Notes: generated from the letters alone by a model not told the origin. Positions 45,950-56,694 are shown, counted from the stretch's first letter. The stretch: 64,000 bases of DNA from Actinomyces vulturis (GCF_001687305.1 NZ_LZRK01000003.1:372001-436000); one strand, 5' to 3'. Translations and numbers: made by a program.

Positions 45950-46153
45950 ATGAGTATTTGTTTATTTCATGTTCACGATGACCCTAAAGCGCTCAATATT
46001 CTTGTAAGTTTCGAACGTGATGCCATTGTTATCTTGAGCAGTATCATGAGAACTAAAAGACAGGGGCTTCTTGAAATTGGTTTCATGGATTACGGTGAGC
46101 GAATCACTCTATTTCATGCGATGAAGGCGAGACGGCGTTATATCAACCGGTAA
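45950..46153 (+). CDS. Possible small toxin of a toxin-antitoxin-like pair
   Basis: 67 residues from ATG 45950 (MSICLFHVHDD), start uncertain; an in-frame upstream start at 45917 exists. The C-terminal half GLLEIGFMDYGERITLFHAMKARRRYI resembles the terminal strands and HAM-x-AR-x-(K/R)Y ending of small actinobacterial BrnT/DUF4258-like ribonuclease toxins. The N-terminal part is shorter and does not look like the family, so the gene may be decayed. The RHH-like gene follows 12 bp later, the toxin-first order of BrnTA systems. Confidence 0.4.
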   Translation: MSICLFHVHDDPKALNILVSFERDAIVILSSIMRTKRQGLLEIGFMDYGERITLFHAMKARRRYINR

Positions 46154-46165
46154 TAGTGGTGTGAA

Positions 46166-46402
46166 GTGAACATCGATGTTCGTATGGAGATGAGCGAAGA
46201 AGAAAAAAATATCGCTGCCGAGTTCGGGGCTGGGTGGAGTGACGAGAAAATTGCAACTGCTCACACGCGGCTTGGCCCTGCTGCGGGGACTCTTCTCCCG
46301 GCATATCTGTCAAACATGCTCAAAGATAGGGCTAAACAAGAAGGCACTGATGAGGTGTCCGTTCTCCGTCATGCTCTTGAGGCTTACCTGATCCCACGTT
46401 GA
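46166..46402 (+). CDS. Possible ribbon-helix-helix antitoxin
   Basis: 78 residues from GTG 46166 (alternatives ATG 46184 and 46190). The acidic N-terminus EMSEEEKNIAAEF is typical of antitoxins. The C-terminal segment YLSNMLKDRAKQEGTDEVSV followed by LRHALEAYL could be the two helices of an RHH DNA-binding fold. Placed 12 bp after the toxin-like gene. No family assignment is certain. Confidence 0.5.
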   Translation: MNIDVRMEMSEEEKNIAAEFGAGWSDEKIATAHTRLGPAAGTLLPAYLSNMLKDRAKQEGTDEVSVLRHALEAYLIPR

Positions 46403-46585
46403 ACACTGCTTGTGTAGAGACTCCTTGAGCGAGCTAAAAGTTTCTTGGAATCTGGTAGGGGACGCCGGTAAATACCCACGCTCCCCTACGAGAGTCTCTG
46501 GTGTTGAGTTCTTCTCGGTTTTGTCTTACTTACGCTTCCAGTAGCACGTCAAGATGAATGTGCAGATGAAAGCAGTAAGGACAAC

Positions 46586-46620
46586 AATCGGCGCTGACTA
46601 CATAGAAGTCAGCGCCGATT
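46586..46620. terminator. Hairpin after gdhA
   Basis: Perfect 14-bp stem, arms 46586-46599 and 46607-46620, 7-nt loop, 48 bp beyond the gdhA stop. The rest of 46403-46668 shows nothing. Confidence 0.75.
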
Positions 46621-46668
46621 GGTCAGTGAGTATTCTTCCAGCCTCAATAGGCAAGAAAAGTGGTGGGA

Positions 46669-48015
<1,347 letters not shown>

Positions 48016-48097
48016 TCATGGTGTGGGCGCCACCGTTCAGGTCATGGCCTAGTGAAAAAGCCCACCTGTGGCGCAGATCTATTCTTGCACCCTGCTG

Positions 48098-48113
48098 ATG
48101 ACATGCCTGAAAC
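48098..48113. promoter_or_regulatory. GlnR-like half site upstream of gdhA
   Basis: ATGAC-6-GAAAC on the + strand fits the actinobacterial GlnR a/b-site pattern gTnAC-n6-GaAAC with one mismatch. Only one half is present. The surrounding region 48007-48275 holds no gene. Confidence 0.3.
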
Positions 48114-48275
48114 ATCTTATTAATCGACGCCGTCAGGTCCGGTGCGGGCAGGCCTCGAGAATGCCGGTTTTTCCCTGCCATTACTACGCTTCGTCACGAC
48201 CATACTCACCATAGAAGCACTGAGGCCGGCACATCCGTCCTCCTGTGAGACGTGACGAAGATTGCAGGAAATACG

Positions 48276-48324
48276 CGAGGTGGGGGTGGGGCGAGACTGA
48301 AAGTCTCGCCCCACCCCCACCTCG
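48276..48324. terminator. 23-bp perfect hairpin after metE
   Basis: Arms 48276-48298 and 48302-48324 are perfectly complementary with a GAA loop, 7 bp from the metE stop. No T-tract on the metE strand. Confidence 0.85.
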
Positions 48325-48331
48325 TCAAGGA

Positions 48332-50662
48332 TCAGGCTTCAGCACGGACAGTGCGTGCTGCTGCAACGAGGTTGCGCAAACTTGCTTCTGTCTCTTCGTA
48401 AGCGCGGGTCTTCAGACCACAGTCGGGGTTCACCCAGACCTTTTCAGCACCCAGAGCATCGACGGCTGCACGAAGCAGGGTGGTGCACTCTTCTTCGCTG
48501 GGAACACGAGGAGAGTGAATATCCCACACACCAGGACCCAACTGACGCTCAAAGCCATGCTCTGCAACAGCGGGGAGAATGTCCATACGAGAGCGGGAAG
48601 CCTCAATAGAGGTAACGTCAGCATCAAGGTGATCCACGGCGTCGATCACCACGTCAAACTCGGAGTAGCACAGGTGAGTGTGAATCTGAGTTTGGGGCGC
48701 AGCACTTCCGGTGGCCAGGCGGAAGGATCCGACAGACCATTCGAGGTAAGCCTCGCGGTCTGCTACACGCAGCGGGAGAGTCTCACGGATGGCAGGCTCG
48801 TCAACCTGAATCACGCCGATGCCTGCGGCTTCGAGATCACTGACTTCATCACGCAGGGCCAGAGCGAGTTGGTCAGCAACCTGCGCTTTGTCCACATCAT
48901 CACGGACGAAGGACCAGGCCATGATGGTCACGGGGCCGGTAAGCATGCCCTTCATAGGCTTCTCAGTCAGGGACTGTGCGTAGGAGGACCATTCCACGGT
49001 CATCGGTGCGGTACGGGTGACATCACCCCAGAGGATAGAGGGACGGGTACAGCGAGAGCCGTAAGACTGCACCCAACCGTGCTGAGTGGTGACGAAGCCA
49101 TTAAGCAGTTCGGCAAAATACTGAACCATGTCATTGCGCTCAGCTTCGCCGTGAACCAACACGTCGAGACCGATGTTCTCCTGGAGGGAGACGACGTGCG
49201 CGATTTCGTCCTTCATGGCCTGGGTGTAGGCGGTGTCATCAATGTCGCCCTTGCGCCAGGAGGCGCGTGCGGCACGGATTTCGCGGGTCTGGGGGAAGGA
49301 GCCGATGGTTGTCGTAGGCAGGACAGGTAGGCCAAGACGCTCATTCTGGGCGGCAAGACGCTCAGCATAGGGAGCACGGGTGCGGTCGTCCTGAGTTACT
49401 GCAGCTACAGCCTCACGGACAGCACTAATGTTCACGCCGGGGTGAGCGGCACGTGCCTGGTGAGCAGCGGCGTCAGCATCAAGTTCTGCCTTGATTGCGG
49501 CACGACCTTCATGCAAGCCACGGGCCAGAGTAAGAACTTCACCAACCTTCTGATCAGCAAAGGCCAGCCACGAACGGATCTCGGGGGCGATACCGGTTTC
49601 ACGTTCCACATCGTGGGGAACGTGTTGCAGAGAAGTGGAGGTGGAGACGGTGACGCGAGCGCTGGCGGGCAGGGCATCGCGCAACTGTTCAAGGGTAGTC
49701 AGGGCTGCCTCAAGGTTGGTTCGCCAGATGTTACGGCCGCTGACCACGCCGGCCACGACGGTCTTACCTTCGAGGAGGGATAGGTCCGCGTTGGCGGGGA
49801 CTGGACCTGCAACAAGGTCTAGACCAATGGCTTCCACGTCAGTGGCTGCGAGAACGGGCAAGGCGTCTCCAAGGGAGCCATAGGAGCCGTTCACGAACAG
49901 TTGGGGGCGCTCAATAATGGCGCTGAGCCAGGTATAAGCGTCGCGGACAGCCTTGAGGACCTGCTGACGTTCGACGTCCCAGGCGTCACTGACAAGTGCA
50001 GGCTCATCAAGTTGGACCCATTCAACCCCTGCCTCATGGAGAGCCATCAGGAGATGTCCGTAGGCATGGAGGGTGTCCTGGAGACGATCGAGGGGGTGGA
50101 AGTTCTCACCAGCATGATCAGAGGGCTTGGCAAGGAGCAGGTAGGTCACAGGGCCAACCACGACAGGTCGCTGCGCTATGCCAGCTTCCTGGGCTTCACG
50201 GACCTGGTCCACGATTGCGGAGTCTACGTAGTCGATGGTGGTGTTTTCATCGAGTTCGGGTACCAGGTAGTGGTAGTTGGAGTCCATCCACTTGGTCATT
50301 TCCATGGCGGCGCGATCCCCCTCGCCACGCGCCAGGGTGAAGTAACCATCGAGGTTCACACCACCGGTGGAGGTGCGCAGAGACTCAAAACGTTCGGGCA
50401 GTGCGCCGATGGTGGTGGTAACGGCCAGAACTTGGTCGTAGTAGGTGAAGTCGCTGGGTTGAGCGTTGGCTTCACTCAGTCCCAATTCGCTCAAGCGTTC
50501 ACGGGTTGCTCGACGGACATCGGCGCCTGCCTGGATGAGATCTTCCTGGCTGCTTGCGCCCTTCCAGTAAGCCTCAAGGGCTTTTTTGAGTTCACGGTCG
50601 CGCCCAATTCGGGGGTAACCGGCGATCGTCGCGGTGGGCAACGCTGCACTCTGCTGCGTCAT
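48332..50662 (-). CDS. metE: Cobalamin-independent methionine synthase
   Basis: Transfers the methyl group from 5-methyl-tetrahydrofolate-triglutamate to homocysteine. 776 residues: N-terminal barrel with GYPRIGRDRELKKALEAYW, linker, and C-terminal catalytic barrel with PTTTIGSFPQT, EAERNDMVQYF, the zinc ligands HTHLCYSEF and NPDCGLKTR, and VDEPAIRE. It is 129 bp after metF on the same strand and probably shares the S-box-controlled transcript. Confidence 0.97.
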   Translation of the reverse strand: MTQQSAALPTATIAGYPRIGRDRELKKALEAYWKGASSQEDLIQAGADVRRATRERLSELGLSEANAQPSDFTYYDQVLAVTTTIGALPERFESLRTSTGGVNLDGYFTLARGEGDRAAMEMTKWMDSNYHYLVPELDENTTIDYVDSAIVDQVREAQEAGIAQRPVVVGPVTYLLLAKPSDHAGENFHPLDRLQDTLHAYGHLLMALHEAGVEWVQLDEPALVSDAWDVERQQVLKAVRDAYTWLSAIIERPQLFVNGSYGSLGDALPVLAATDVEAIGLDLVAGPVPANADLSLLEGKTVVAGVVSGRNIWRTNLEAALTTLEQLRDALPASARVTVSTSTSLQHVPHDVERETGIAPEIRSWLAFADQKVGEVLTLARGLHEGRAAIKAELDADAAAHQARAAHPGVNISAVREAVAAVTQDDRTRAPYAERLAAQNERLGLPVLPTTTIGSFPQTREIRAARASWRKGDIDDTAYTQAMKDEIAHVVSLQENIGLDVLVHGEAERNDMVQYFAELLNGFVTTQHGWVQSYGSRCTRPSILWGDVTRTAPMTVEWSSYAQSLTEKPMKGMLTGPVTIMAWSFVRDDVDKAQVADQLALALRDEVSDLEAAGIGVIQVDEPAIRETLPLRVADREAYLEWSVGSFRLATGSAAPQTQIHTHLCYSEFDVVIDAVDHLDADVTSIEASRSRMDILPAVAEHGFERQLGPGVWDIHSPRVPSEEECTTLLRAAVDALGAEKVWVNPDCGLKTRAYEETEASLRNLVAAARTVRAEA

Positions 50663-50791
50663 CGTTCTCTCCTTGTTGTGAGGGGGATTCGCCGACGCCG
50701 AGTGGCGCGGCTTGTATTGTTCACGTGTAGGTTCCAGCGTGGCGCCGGAGGATGTAGCGGGATGGTTAGTTTGCGCTCACAAGGTACTGAC

Positions 50792-51865
50792 CTAAGCAGA
50801 GGAGAATCTTCCTGCTGAACGGCGGATAGAGGTTTCTCCACCTGGCATAGCGTTGAGGTAACCGTGTCCGACCCACGACTGGGTATCTCGGTCAGGAGCA
50901 GAACCAGACAGGATTCGTCCGAGCCTGAGGTGGGAGACCACGTCGAGGGCTGGCCGGGGCCGGTTGAAGGTGTAGAGGTGCACGCCGGGTGCTCCCGCTT
51001 CGAGGAGGGCGCTGGCAAGGTTTAGTGTTGCGTCAATTCCTCGATTGAGACGTTCTGCTCCACGTACTTCAGTCAGACGTGAACGCAGTTCGTCCGGAAC
51101 AGCCACTCCTGTGAGGGATTCCAGTCGGGTCAAGCGACCAATGTCAGTCAATGGCATGACTCCGGGGAGAATCGGTAAAGATAGGCCCACATATTGGCTG
51201 GCTCGCATAAGTGAGCAATAGTCCTCTTGACGGTAGAACACCTGGGTAATGGCGAAGTCTGCACCGGCTTCTTGCTTGGAGGCAAGAACATCAAGGTCCT
51301 CCAAGTGGCTAATGTTGGCGGGGTAGGCAGCCACAGCAATAGTCAGGTGCTTCTTGCCGTCAGCGAAGTAGTCGCGTTCGACTTCCCGAATAAGTGCCAC
51401 GAGATCACTGGCAAAAGGTACTTCACTGACTACGTCCACGGGATTAACGCCTGCAGGGGCGTCTCCACGCAAGGCAAGGAAGCGACGGACGCCCTGATTA
51501 AGGAAGTCAGTAATGATGGTGATGAGGTCGTCGCGGGTGTAGCCGATGCAGGTGAGGTGGGCCATGAGAGGTACCTGGGACTTGCTAGCCACATAATCAG
51601 CCATGACCTGAGCATCATTGCGTTCACGATGCGCCCACACACGATCTTCCTCTTGGATGAATCGAGGGCGATAGGTTACGGAGACGAAATCCGGTTCAGT
51701 TAAGAGAAGGCGATCGATGCGCCCCCAGGTCTGAGAAAGGTCGGGGCCGAGACGCGGAGGGAAAAGTTCGAAACTTAACGTGGGGCGTGATGCAGTAGGG
51801 ACGTTAAAATGCTCATCCGTGGTTGCACGGTGGCCAAGGGATGGTGTGCCGGGCTGCTGTGTCAT
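50792..51865 (-). CDS. metF: 5,10-methylenetetrahydrofolate reductase
   Basis: FAD enzyme making 5-methyl-THF for MetE. 357 residues; N-terminal FELFPPR (catalytic Glu), substrate loop LALRGDAPAG, FAD-binding AAYPANISHLEDL and ITQVFYRQEDY, and a C-terminal GVHLYTFNRPRPALDV strand. The tail of about 50 residues is longer than usual. ATG 51865 has GGAG with 7-nt spacing, and this site is part of the S-box P1 helix. First gene of metF-metE. Confidence 0.96.
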   Translation of the reverse strand: MTQQPGTPSLGHRATTDEHFNVPTASRPTLSFELFPPRLGPDLSQTWGRIDRLLLTEPDFVSVTYRPRFIQEEDRVWAHRERNDAQVMADYVASKSQVPLMAHLTCIGYTRDDLITIITDFLNQGVRRFLALRGDAPAGVNPVDVVSEVPFASDLVALIREVERDYFADGKKHLTIAVAAYPANISHLEDLDVLASKQEAGADFAITQVFYRQEDYCSLMRASQYVGLSLPILPGVMPLTDIGRLTRLESLTGVAVPDELRSRLTEVRGAERLNRGIDATLNLASALLEAGAPGVHLYTFNRPRPALDVVSHLRLGRILSGSAPDRDTQSWVGHGYLNAMPGGETSIRRSAGRFSSA

Positions 51866-51869
51866 GTCT

Positions 51870-51958
51870 TCGCTCCATCGGTCCTGGCTGAAGCACCCGC
51901 CTGATCGGGTTGCTGCGGCGTCATTGAACCAGGTCTCTCGGCCGCTCTGGATGGTGTG
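51870..51958 (-). ncRNA. S-box (SAM-I type) riboswitch upstream of metF
   Basis: Minus strand, 5' to 3': P1 strand at 51954-51950 (CCATC), P2 strand GCGGC at 51945-51941, kink-turn GAGA at 51938-51935, P2 loop CCTGGT at 51933-51928, TGA, P2 return GCCGC, core GCAACC at 51913-51908, P3 ACCCG/CGGGT with loop ATCAGG, then GGTGC and P1 return GATGG at 51879-51875. The P2 loop can pair with the P3 loop (CCTGGT with ATCAGG), the known S-box pseudoknot. P4 is very short or absent. P1 overlaps the metF Shine-Dalgarno (51876-51873), so translational control by S-adenosylmethionine is expected. Confidence 0.75.
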
Positions 51959-52024
51959 ATAACACTATGGCACGTTAGTACAACAGCACAAATCTCAACT
52001 TGCTCCTGTGACACAGTTATCCCT

Positions 52025-52039
52025 CCCCCCCCCCCCCCC
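52025..52039. repeat. 15-nt poly-C (poly-G on metF strand) tract
   Basis: Uninterrupted run of 15 C in the 385-bp gap between metF and purL, about 160 bp upstream of metF and 70 bp upstream of the riboswitch. Such tracts slip during replication. The window has no other homopolymer of similar length. Confidence 0.9.
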
Positions 52040-52143
52040 ACGGGAAGGTCACAAGAGGGACCCACATCCTGGGCATGCCACCGCAATGACCCTACGCCGA
52101 TTTGACCCTAAAGCCGAGCACATCAATACCTCGACATTAAAAC

Positions 52144-52200
52144 GAGACTAAAAGTCTCATACTTGGGGGGGCGGGCCGCTTTGCGGCCCGCCCCCCAAGT
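52144..52200 (-). terminator. Double hairpin after purL
   Basis: Small stem GAGACT/AGTCTC (52144-52149, 52153-52158), then a large GC stem with arms 52161-52179 and 52183-52200 and loop TTT, perfect except for one bulged G. Located 50 bp past purL. Confidence 0.8.
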
Positions 52201-52250
52201 TATCCCGGTTCTAAGAACTAGAGCATTGTCATACTTAACGCTCCCGCATC

Positions 52251-54629
52251 TCAGAAGAGTTCGGGAAGGGTAGCTTCAACGCTAGTTCGCAATTCGGCTA
52301 CGTCAAGAATAAGCATCTGGCCATCTCCACCTTCAGCGAGAATATCGCCGCCGGTAATGGTGAGCAGTTCACCACCGGTAGTACCAAGGTTGACCACACG
52401 AATATCTTCAGCACCTGCTGCAGCATAAACAGCCTTCTGAGCACCCGGAGGAACAGCGATCACGGCACGGGCACCAGACTCGGAGAAAAGTGCAGTGAAA
52501 TCGTCGATGTGATCGCGACGTTCCAGGCCCACCAGATCAATGTTGGCGCCCACTCCGTGGCGGAGTACGCAGTCAGCCAAAGTCTGAATAAGACCACCGG
52601 TAGAGCAATCGTGTGCTGCGCGGATGATCGGCTTACCATCGGGGCCGTCAGCCTCACTGAGGGCAATCAGCACGTTAGCCAGGCCAATTTCAGCATCAAG
52701 GTCAACAACGGGAGGCATACCGCCGAGGTGATCGTGAACTTCGCGGGCCCATGCGGAGCCGTCGAGTTCGTCGTCAGTACGGCCAAGCATGATGATGCTC
52801 AGGCCCTCTTCACTCCACCCGGAGGGGTTGGCGCGGCGCACGTCATCCATCACACCAAGCACGCCCACGACAGGGGTGGGGTTGATGGAGGAGTCGATCT
52901 GATTCTTTTGCTTGCCGTGGGAGTTATAGAGGGAGACGTTACCACCGGTGACGGGAATGCCTAGAGTCTTACAGCCGTCAGCAAGTGACTCGATAGCCTC
53001 GACCAGTTGCCACATGGCATCAGTGTCTTCCGGAGAACCGAAGTTAAGACAGTCAGTTACGGCCAAAGGACGTGCACCGACGGTAGCAACGTTCCGGTAG
53101 GACTCAGCCAGAGCCTGCTTAGCACCGGTGGCCGGATCCAACTTAGTGAACCAACCATTGGCATCAGTGGAGATGGCCACGCCGCGGTGAGTCTCTTCAT
53201 CGACACGAACCACTCCGGCGTCGTCGGGCTGGCACAGTGCTGTGCCACCGCGGACGTAACGGTCATACTGGTTGGTCACCCATGTCTTTGCTGCCTGGTT
53301 GGGGCAGGTAAGAACAGTGCGGACCTGCTCGGCCAGTTCCTTGCCCGTTGCGGGATGCTCAAGACGATCGCTGGTATCAGCGTTGAGTTCGTCCTGCCAT
53401 GCGGGGCGTGCGTAGGGGCGATGATAGGTGGGGCCTTCATGAGCGACGGTCTTGGGGTCCACGTCCACGATACGCTGACCAAAGTGGTCGATGGTCAGGC
53501 GACCGGAGCCGTTCACTTCGCCGATCACGGCAGCTTCCACATCCCACTTGTCCATGACAGCCATGAAGTCGTCAAGTTTGTCTGGGCTGACAACTGCCAT
53601 CATGCGTTCTTGAGATTCGCTCATGAGGATTTCGCCTGCGGTAAGAGTGGGGTCACGCAAGAGGACGTTTTCGAGGTCCACGTGCATACCACCGTCACCA
53701 TTAGAGGCAAGTTCACTGGTTGCACACGAAATACCAGCAGCACCAAGATCTTGGATACCGAGGACAAGGTCAGCATCAAACAGGTCAAGACAACATTCGA
53801 TGAGGACTTTCTCCATGAATGGATCACCGACCTGCACACTAGGACGCTTGGCGGGCATGCCGTCTTCAAAGGATTCAGAGGCAAGGATGGAGGCCCCTCC
53901 GATACCATCTCCACCGGTACGTGCACCGAAGAGGATGACCTTATTACCTGCGCCGGAGGCATTAGCCAGATGGATGGAATCGTGTCGCAGCACGCCCACA
54001 CATAGCGCATTGACCAAAGGATTCTCCTGATAAGAGGAGTCAAATTCGGTTTCGCCGCCAATATTGGGCAGGCCGAGGCAGTTACCGTAACCACCCACAC
54101 CGGCTACCACACCGTGCACCACGCGGGCAGTGTCATCATGATCAACTGCGCCAAAGCGAAGTTGGTCCATGACAGCCACGGGACGTGCACCCATACTCAT
54201 AATGTCGCGGACAATGCCACCCACACCGGTTGCTGCACCCTGGTAGGGCTCCACGAATGAGGGATGGTTGTGGCTTTCAACCTTGTAGGTCACAGCCCAA
54301 CCGTCACCAATATCGACCACGCCGGCATTTTCACCCATGCCCACGAGCAGGTGCTGGCGCATCTCATCGGTGGTGGCTTCACCGAATTTCTTCAGGTGGA
54401 TTTTGGAGGACTTATAGGAGCAGTGTTCTGACCACATGACGGAGTACATGGCTAACTCTGCATTGGTAGGACGGCGACCAAGAAGTTCCTTGATGGATGC
54501 ATACTCATCGTCCTTGAGACCTAACTCGGCGTAGGGCATGGACGCATCGGGAGTTGCTGCTGCATCCTGGATAGTGTCTGGATGTTCCACGCTGGTGGAG
54601 TTGGGGTGGGCGGTGGTCTCTAACGCCAT
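52251..54629 (-). CDS. purL: Phosphoribosylformylglycinamidine synthase, PurL subunit
   Basis: ATP-dependent synthetase converting FGAR to FGAM, working with PurQ (glutaminase) and PurS, both encoded 2-5 kb away. Small-PurL form of about 792 residues from ATG 54629 ([11 protein letters not shown]), which has AGGAG five bases upstream; a further in-frame start at 54686 looks spurious. Motifs: [46 protein letters not shown] and [13 protein letters not shown]. It stands alone between the large hairpin and the divergent TreT-like gene. Confidence 0.96.
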   Translation of the reverse strand: MALETTAHPNSTSVEHPDTIQDAAATPDASMPYAELGLKDDEYASIKELLGRRPTNAELAMYSVMWSEHCSYKSSKIHLKKFGEATTDEMRQHLLVGMGENAGVVDIGDGWAVTYKVESHNHPSFVEPYQGAATGVGGIVRDIMSMGARPVAVMDQLRFGAVDHDDTARVVHGVVAGVGGYGNCLGLPNIGGETEFDSSYQENPLVNALCVGVLRHDSIHLANASGAGNKVILFGARTGGDGIGGASILASESFEDGMPAKRPSVQVGDPFMEKVLIECCLDLFDADLVLGIQDLGAAGISCATSELASNGDGGMHVDLENVLLRDPTLTAGEILMSESQERMMAVVSPDKLDDFMAVMDKWDVEAAVIGEVNGSGRLTIDHFGQRIVDVDPKTVAHEGPTYHRPYARPAWQDELNADTSDRLEHPATGKELAEQVRTVLTCPNQAAKTWVTNQYDRYVRGGTALCQPDDAGVVRVDEETHRGVAISTDANGWFTKLDPATGAKQALAESYRNVATVGARPLAVTDCLNFGSPEDTDAMWQLVEAIESLADGCKTLGIPVTGGNVSLYNSHGKQKNQIDSSINPTPVVGVLGVMDDVRRANPSGWSEEGLSIIMLGRTDDELDGSAWAREVHDHLGGMPPVVDLDAEIGLANVLIALSEADGPDGKPIIRAAHDCSTGGLIQTLADCVLRHGVGANIDLVGLERRDHIDDFTALFSESGARAVIAVPPGAQKAVYAAAGAEDIRVVNLGTTGGELLTITGGDILAEGGDGQMLILDVAELRTSVEATLPELF

Positions 54630-54821
54630 GGGTGCTCCTGAAAGACAATGGAGGGGGAAGGTGTGGAGAAAACCCTTCTCTTTCAAACTCTACCTGCGAT
54701 TGCCTACCGTTCGCGCAAGACGTGCCTAAGGTGATGTGCACATTAACGTTTTGGCACCTTCCAGCAAAAACACCCCTCCAAAAGTGTGGCGAATCACATA
54801 AAAAGGGGGTTGAATCATGTC

Positions 54822-56252
54822 ATGAGAACCATCGACACAGCCCCCCTCCCCCTATCCGATCTTTCTGAACGCATTAGCGATGAGGCTTATGCGCGAGTAG
54901 TGGCCACTCTCAAGGAGGGCTGCACTCGAGCAGCATCACGACAAATCTTCACAATTAGTCCCTCACGCGCCGATGCTCCCGGCGTTAGCGAAGCCATTGG
55001 TCCCCTTGTAGGTTATGCCCTTGGTGCTGGCGCTCCTGTTCTGCGCTACGTCATTGATGCCCCGGAAGACTTCCGCGCCTTGAGCACGCGCTTGACCGCT
55101 TTTCTTCATGGAAGTCGCGGTGACCGTAAGAATCTCAAGGACAAGGATCGCGACCTATATGAACATGTCTTGGCGTCGAACGCTGAGAACATCATCGACC
55201 AGGTACACGAAGGTGACATTGTCATCCTTCATGAACCCGCATGTGCCGGACTCACTCAAGCAATGAAACGCGCTGGCGCCTATGTGGTATGGCGTTTTCA
55301 CGGCGGAACGGATGACCCCAACGAGTACAGCCAAATGGCCTGGGCCTTCCTTGAACACTATCTCGAGGACGCCGATGCTCTCGTATTCTCTCGCCCCTCC
55401 TATCGCCCTTCATTCATCGAGGAGGAACGCTGCCGCTTCGTCGCTCCCTCGATTTATCCCGAAAGCCCCAAGAACAGAGTGCTCGATTTAGATGAGTGCC
55501 ATTCAGTGGTCCGCTTGGCTGGAGTTGTCCAAGGCAAGCCTCCTTTCGACGCTGTGGCCTTCGTACGTAGCGATGGCCGAGCCGATGCAATTCGCACCAT
55601 GAAAAGTGTCATGTTAGCGGGAGGCCCACTTCCCGAGGGTTCTCGTCTAGTCACGCAAGTGTCTCGATGGGATGAACTCAAAGACATGTTGGGAGTAGCT
55701 AAGGCTTTCTCAGAGCATCTGACGCTCTTCCCGAACGACGTTCATCTTCTACTCATTGGCCCTGCCCTGAATGAGGAAGAAGGGGATCGTCATAGCGATA
55801 CTGTTGCTCGCGAAGTCATTGAATTCGTTGAAAATCTGCCCAAAAATGTGGCCGATCGAATCCATGTGGCCGGCGTACCAATGAGCGATCGTGAAGTCAA
55901 TGCATTAATTGTCAATGCTGTTCAGCGCATTTCCACGGTTATTACGCAGAAGTCGCTGGTGGAAGGCTTCGGCTTAACCGTAGCTGAGGCCATGTGGAAA
56001 AAGCGCCCTGTCGTCGCCAGTGCGGTAGGCGGCATTTTAGATCAGATTGAGGATGGAGTAACAGGCGTATTGGTGAGTCCCCCTGAGGATGGGCGTGTGT
56101 GGGCTGAATCTGTTGCCGAAGTATTAACACTCCCCCAGCGCGCTGACGACATGGGGCTAGCGGCTCACGAATACGTCCGAGAGAACTATCTCCCTGACCG
56201 CCATTTATGTGATGTGGTTGACGTACTCAGTTCCTTGTTTGATGAAAGGTAA
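54822..56252 (+). CDS. TreT-like GT4 glycosyltransferase
   Basis: Resembles trehalose glycosyltransferring synthase: WRFHGGTDDPNEYSQMAWAFLEHY, DALVFSRPSY and FVAPSIYPESPKN follow the TreT pattern (WR-x-H, F-S, PPSIDPLSEKN), and VEGFGLTVAE is the E-x7-E donor motif. TreT makes trehalose reversibly from NDP-glucose and glucose. About 476 residues from ATG 54822; GTG 54786 is the alternative start. Exact substrates are inferred. Divergent from purL, and it ends before the DnaA-box region. Confidence 0.75.
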   Translation: MRTIDTAPLPLSDLSERISDEAYARVVATLKEGCTRAASRQIFTISPSRADAPGVSEAIGPLVGYALGAGAPVLRYVIDAPEDFRALSTRLTAFLHGSRGDRKNLKDKDRDLYEHVLASNAENIIDQVHEGDIVILHEPACAGLTQAMKRAGAYVVWRFHGGTDDPNEYSQMAWAFLEHYLEDADALVFSRPSYRPSFIEEERCRFVAPSIYPESPKNRVLDLDECHSVVRLAGVVQGKPPFDAVAFVRSDGRADAIRTMKSVMLAGGPLPEGSRLVTQVSRWDELKDMLGVAKAFSEHLTLFPNDVHLLLIGPALNEEEGDRHSDTVAREVIEFVENLPKNVADRIHVAGVPMSDREVNALIVNAVQRISTVITQKSLVEGFGLTVAEAMWKKRPVVASAVGGILDQIEDGVTGVLVSPPEDGRVWAESVAEVLTLPQRADDMGLAAHEYVRENYLPDRHLCDVVDVLSSLFDER

Positions 56253-56444
56253 TGAGGGTGATGAGCGATTCATGACAGAAGTTTTCCACAGGTTTTTCCC
56301 ACATCCTTGTGGATAAAAATGTGGAATCCTGAAATCAAGCGAATTCACCTGTGGTTAGGCTCGTGGAGACCAAAAAAAATTTGCGTCATAGAGATGACGC
56401 GATCGCCCACACTCCCGTTTTGACCTTAACCTCACCAGTCTGTT

Positions 56445-56486
56445 ATGGGGGAGGAAGTGGCGGATTTCCGCCACTTCCTCCCCCAT
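56445..56486. terminator. 20-bp perfect hairpin downstream of TreT-like gene
   Basis: Arms 56445-56464 and 56467-56486 are fully complementary, with only TT between them. No T-tract. Confidence 0.8.
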
Positions 56487-56559
56487 CAACACTTTTCCGC
56501 ATGATTGCTAGACAGCATTACAAGGTCCATCTGTCAACCAGTTTTTACTCCACAGAAAA

Positions 56560-56601
56560 CCGGCGGGGTTGACAACCGTTAACGATCATCAACCCCACCG
56601 G
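56560..56601 (-). terminator. Hairpin after purQ
   Basis: Arms 56560-56572 and 56589-56601, 13 bp with one mismatch, 16-nt loop, about 90 bp past the purQ stop on the minus strand. Confidence 0.6.
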
Positions 56602-56694
56602 AAAGAAAGTATTCAATTGTTATCCACAGGTTATCCACATCTATTCAGGCTTGACATAGGCTCCTGTGTATGACTCAGCGAATGTTAATCAGCC

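Larger units (their letters stand above)
56282..56639. other. Cluster of DnaA boxes in a 440-bp gene-free region
   Basis: TTATCCACA occurs exactly twice in tandem at 56620-56628 and 56631-56639, once in reverse at 56308-56316, and TTTTCCACA is at 56282-56290. Weaker copies (CACCTGTGGTTAG, TTTCCCACA) are nearby. Two terminator hairpins lie between them. dnaA, dnaN and rpmH are not in the window, so this is not proven to be an origin. Confidence 0.65.

Noticed and set aside
51862-52086. Minus-strand reading frame over the riboswitch and poly-C tract, considered as a phase-variable gene
   Set aside because: The poly-G only creates a glycine run; the sequence is better explained by the S-box leader.
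52161-52200. Stacked GC-rich palindrome considered as a mobile-element end
   Set aside because: No partner copy or transposase nearby; position just after purL fits a terminator.
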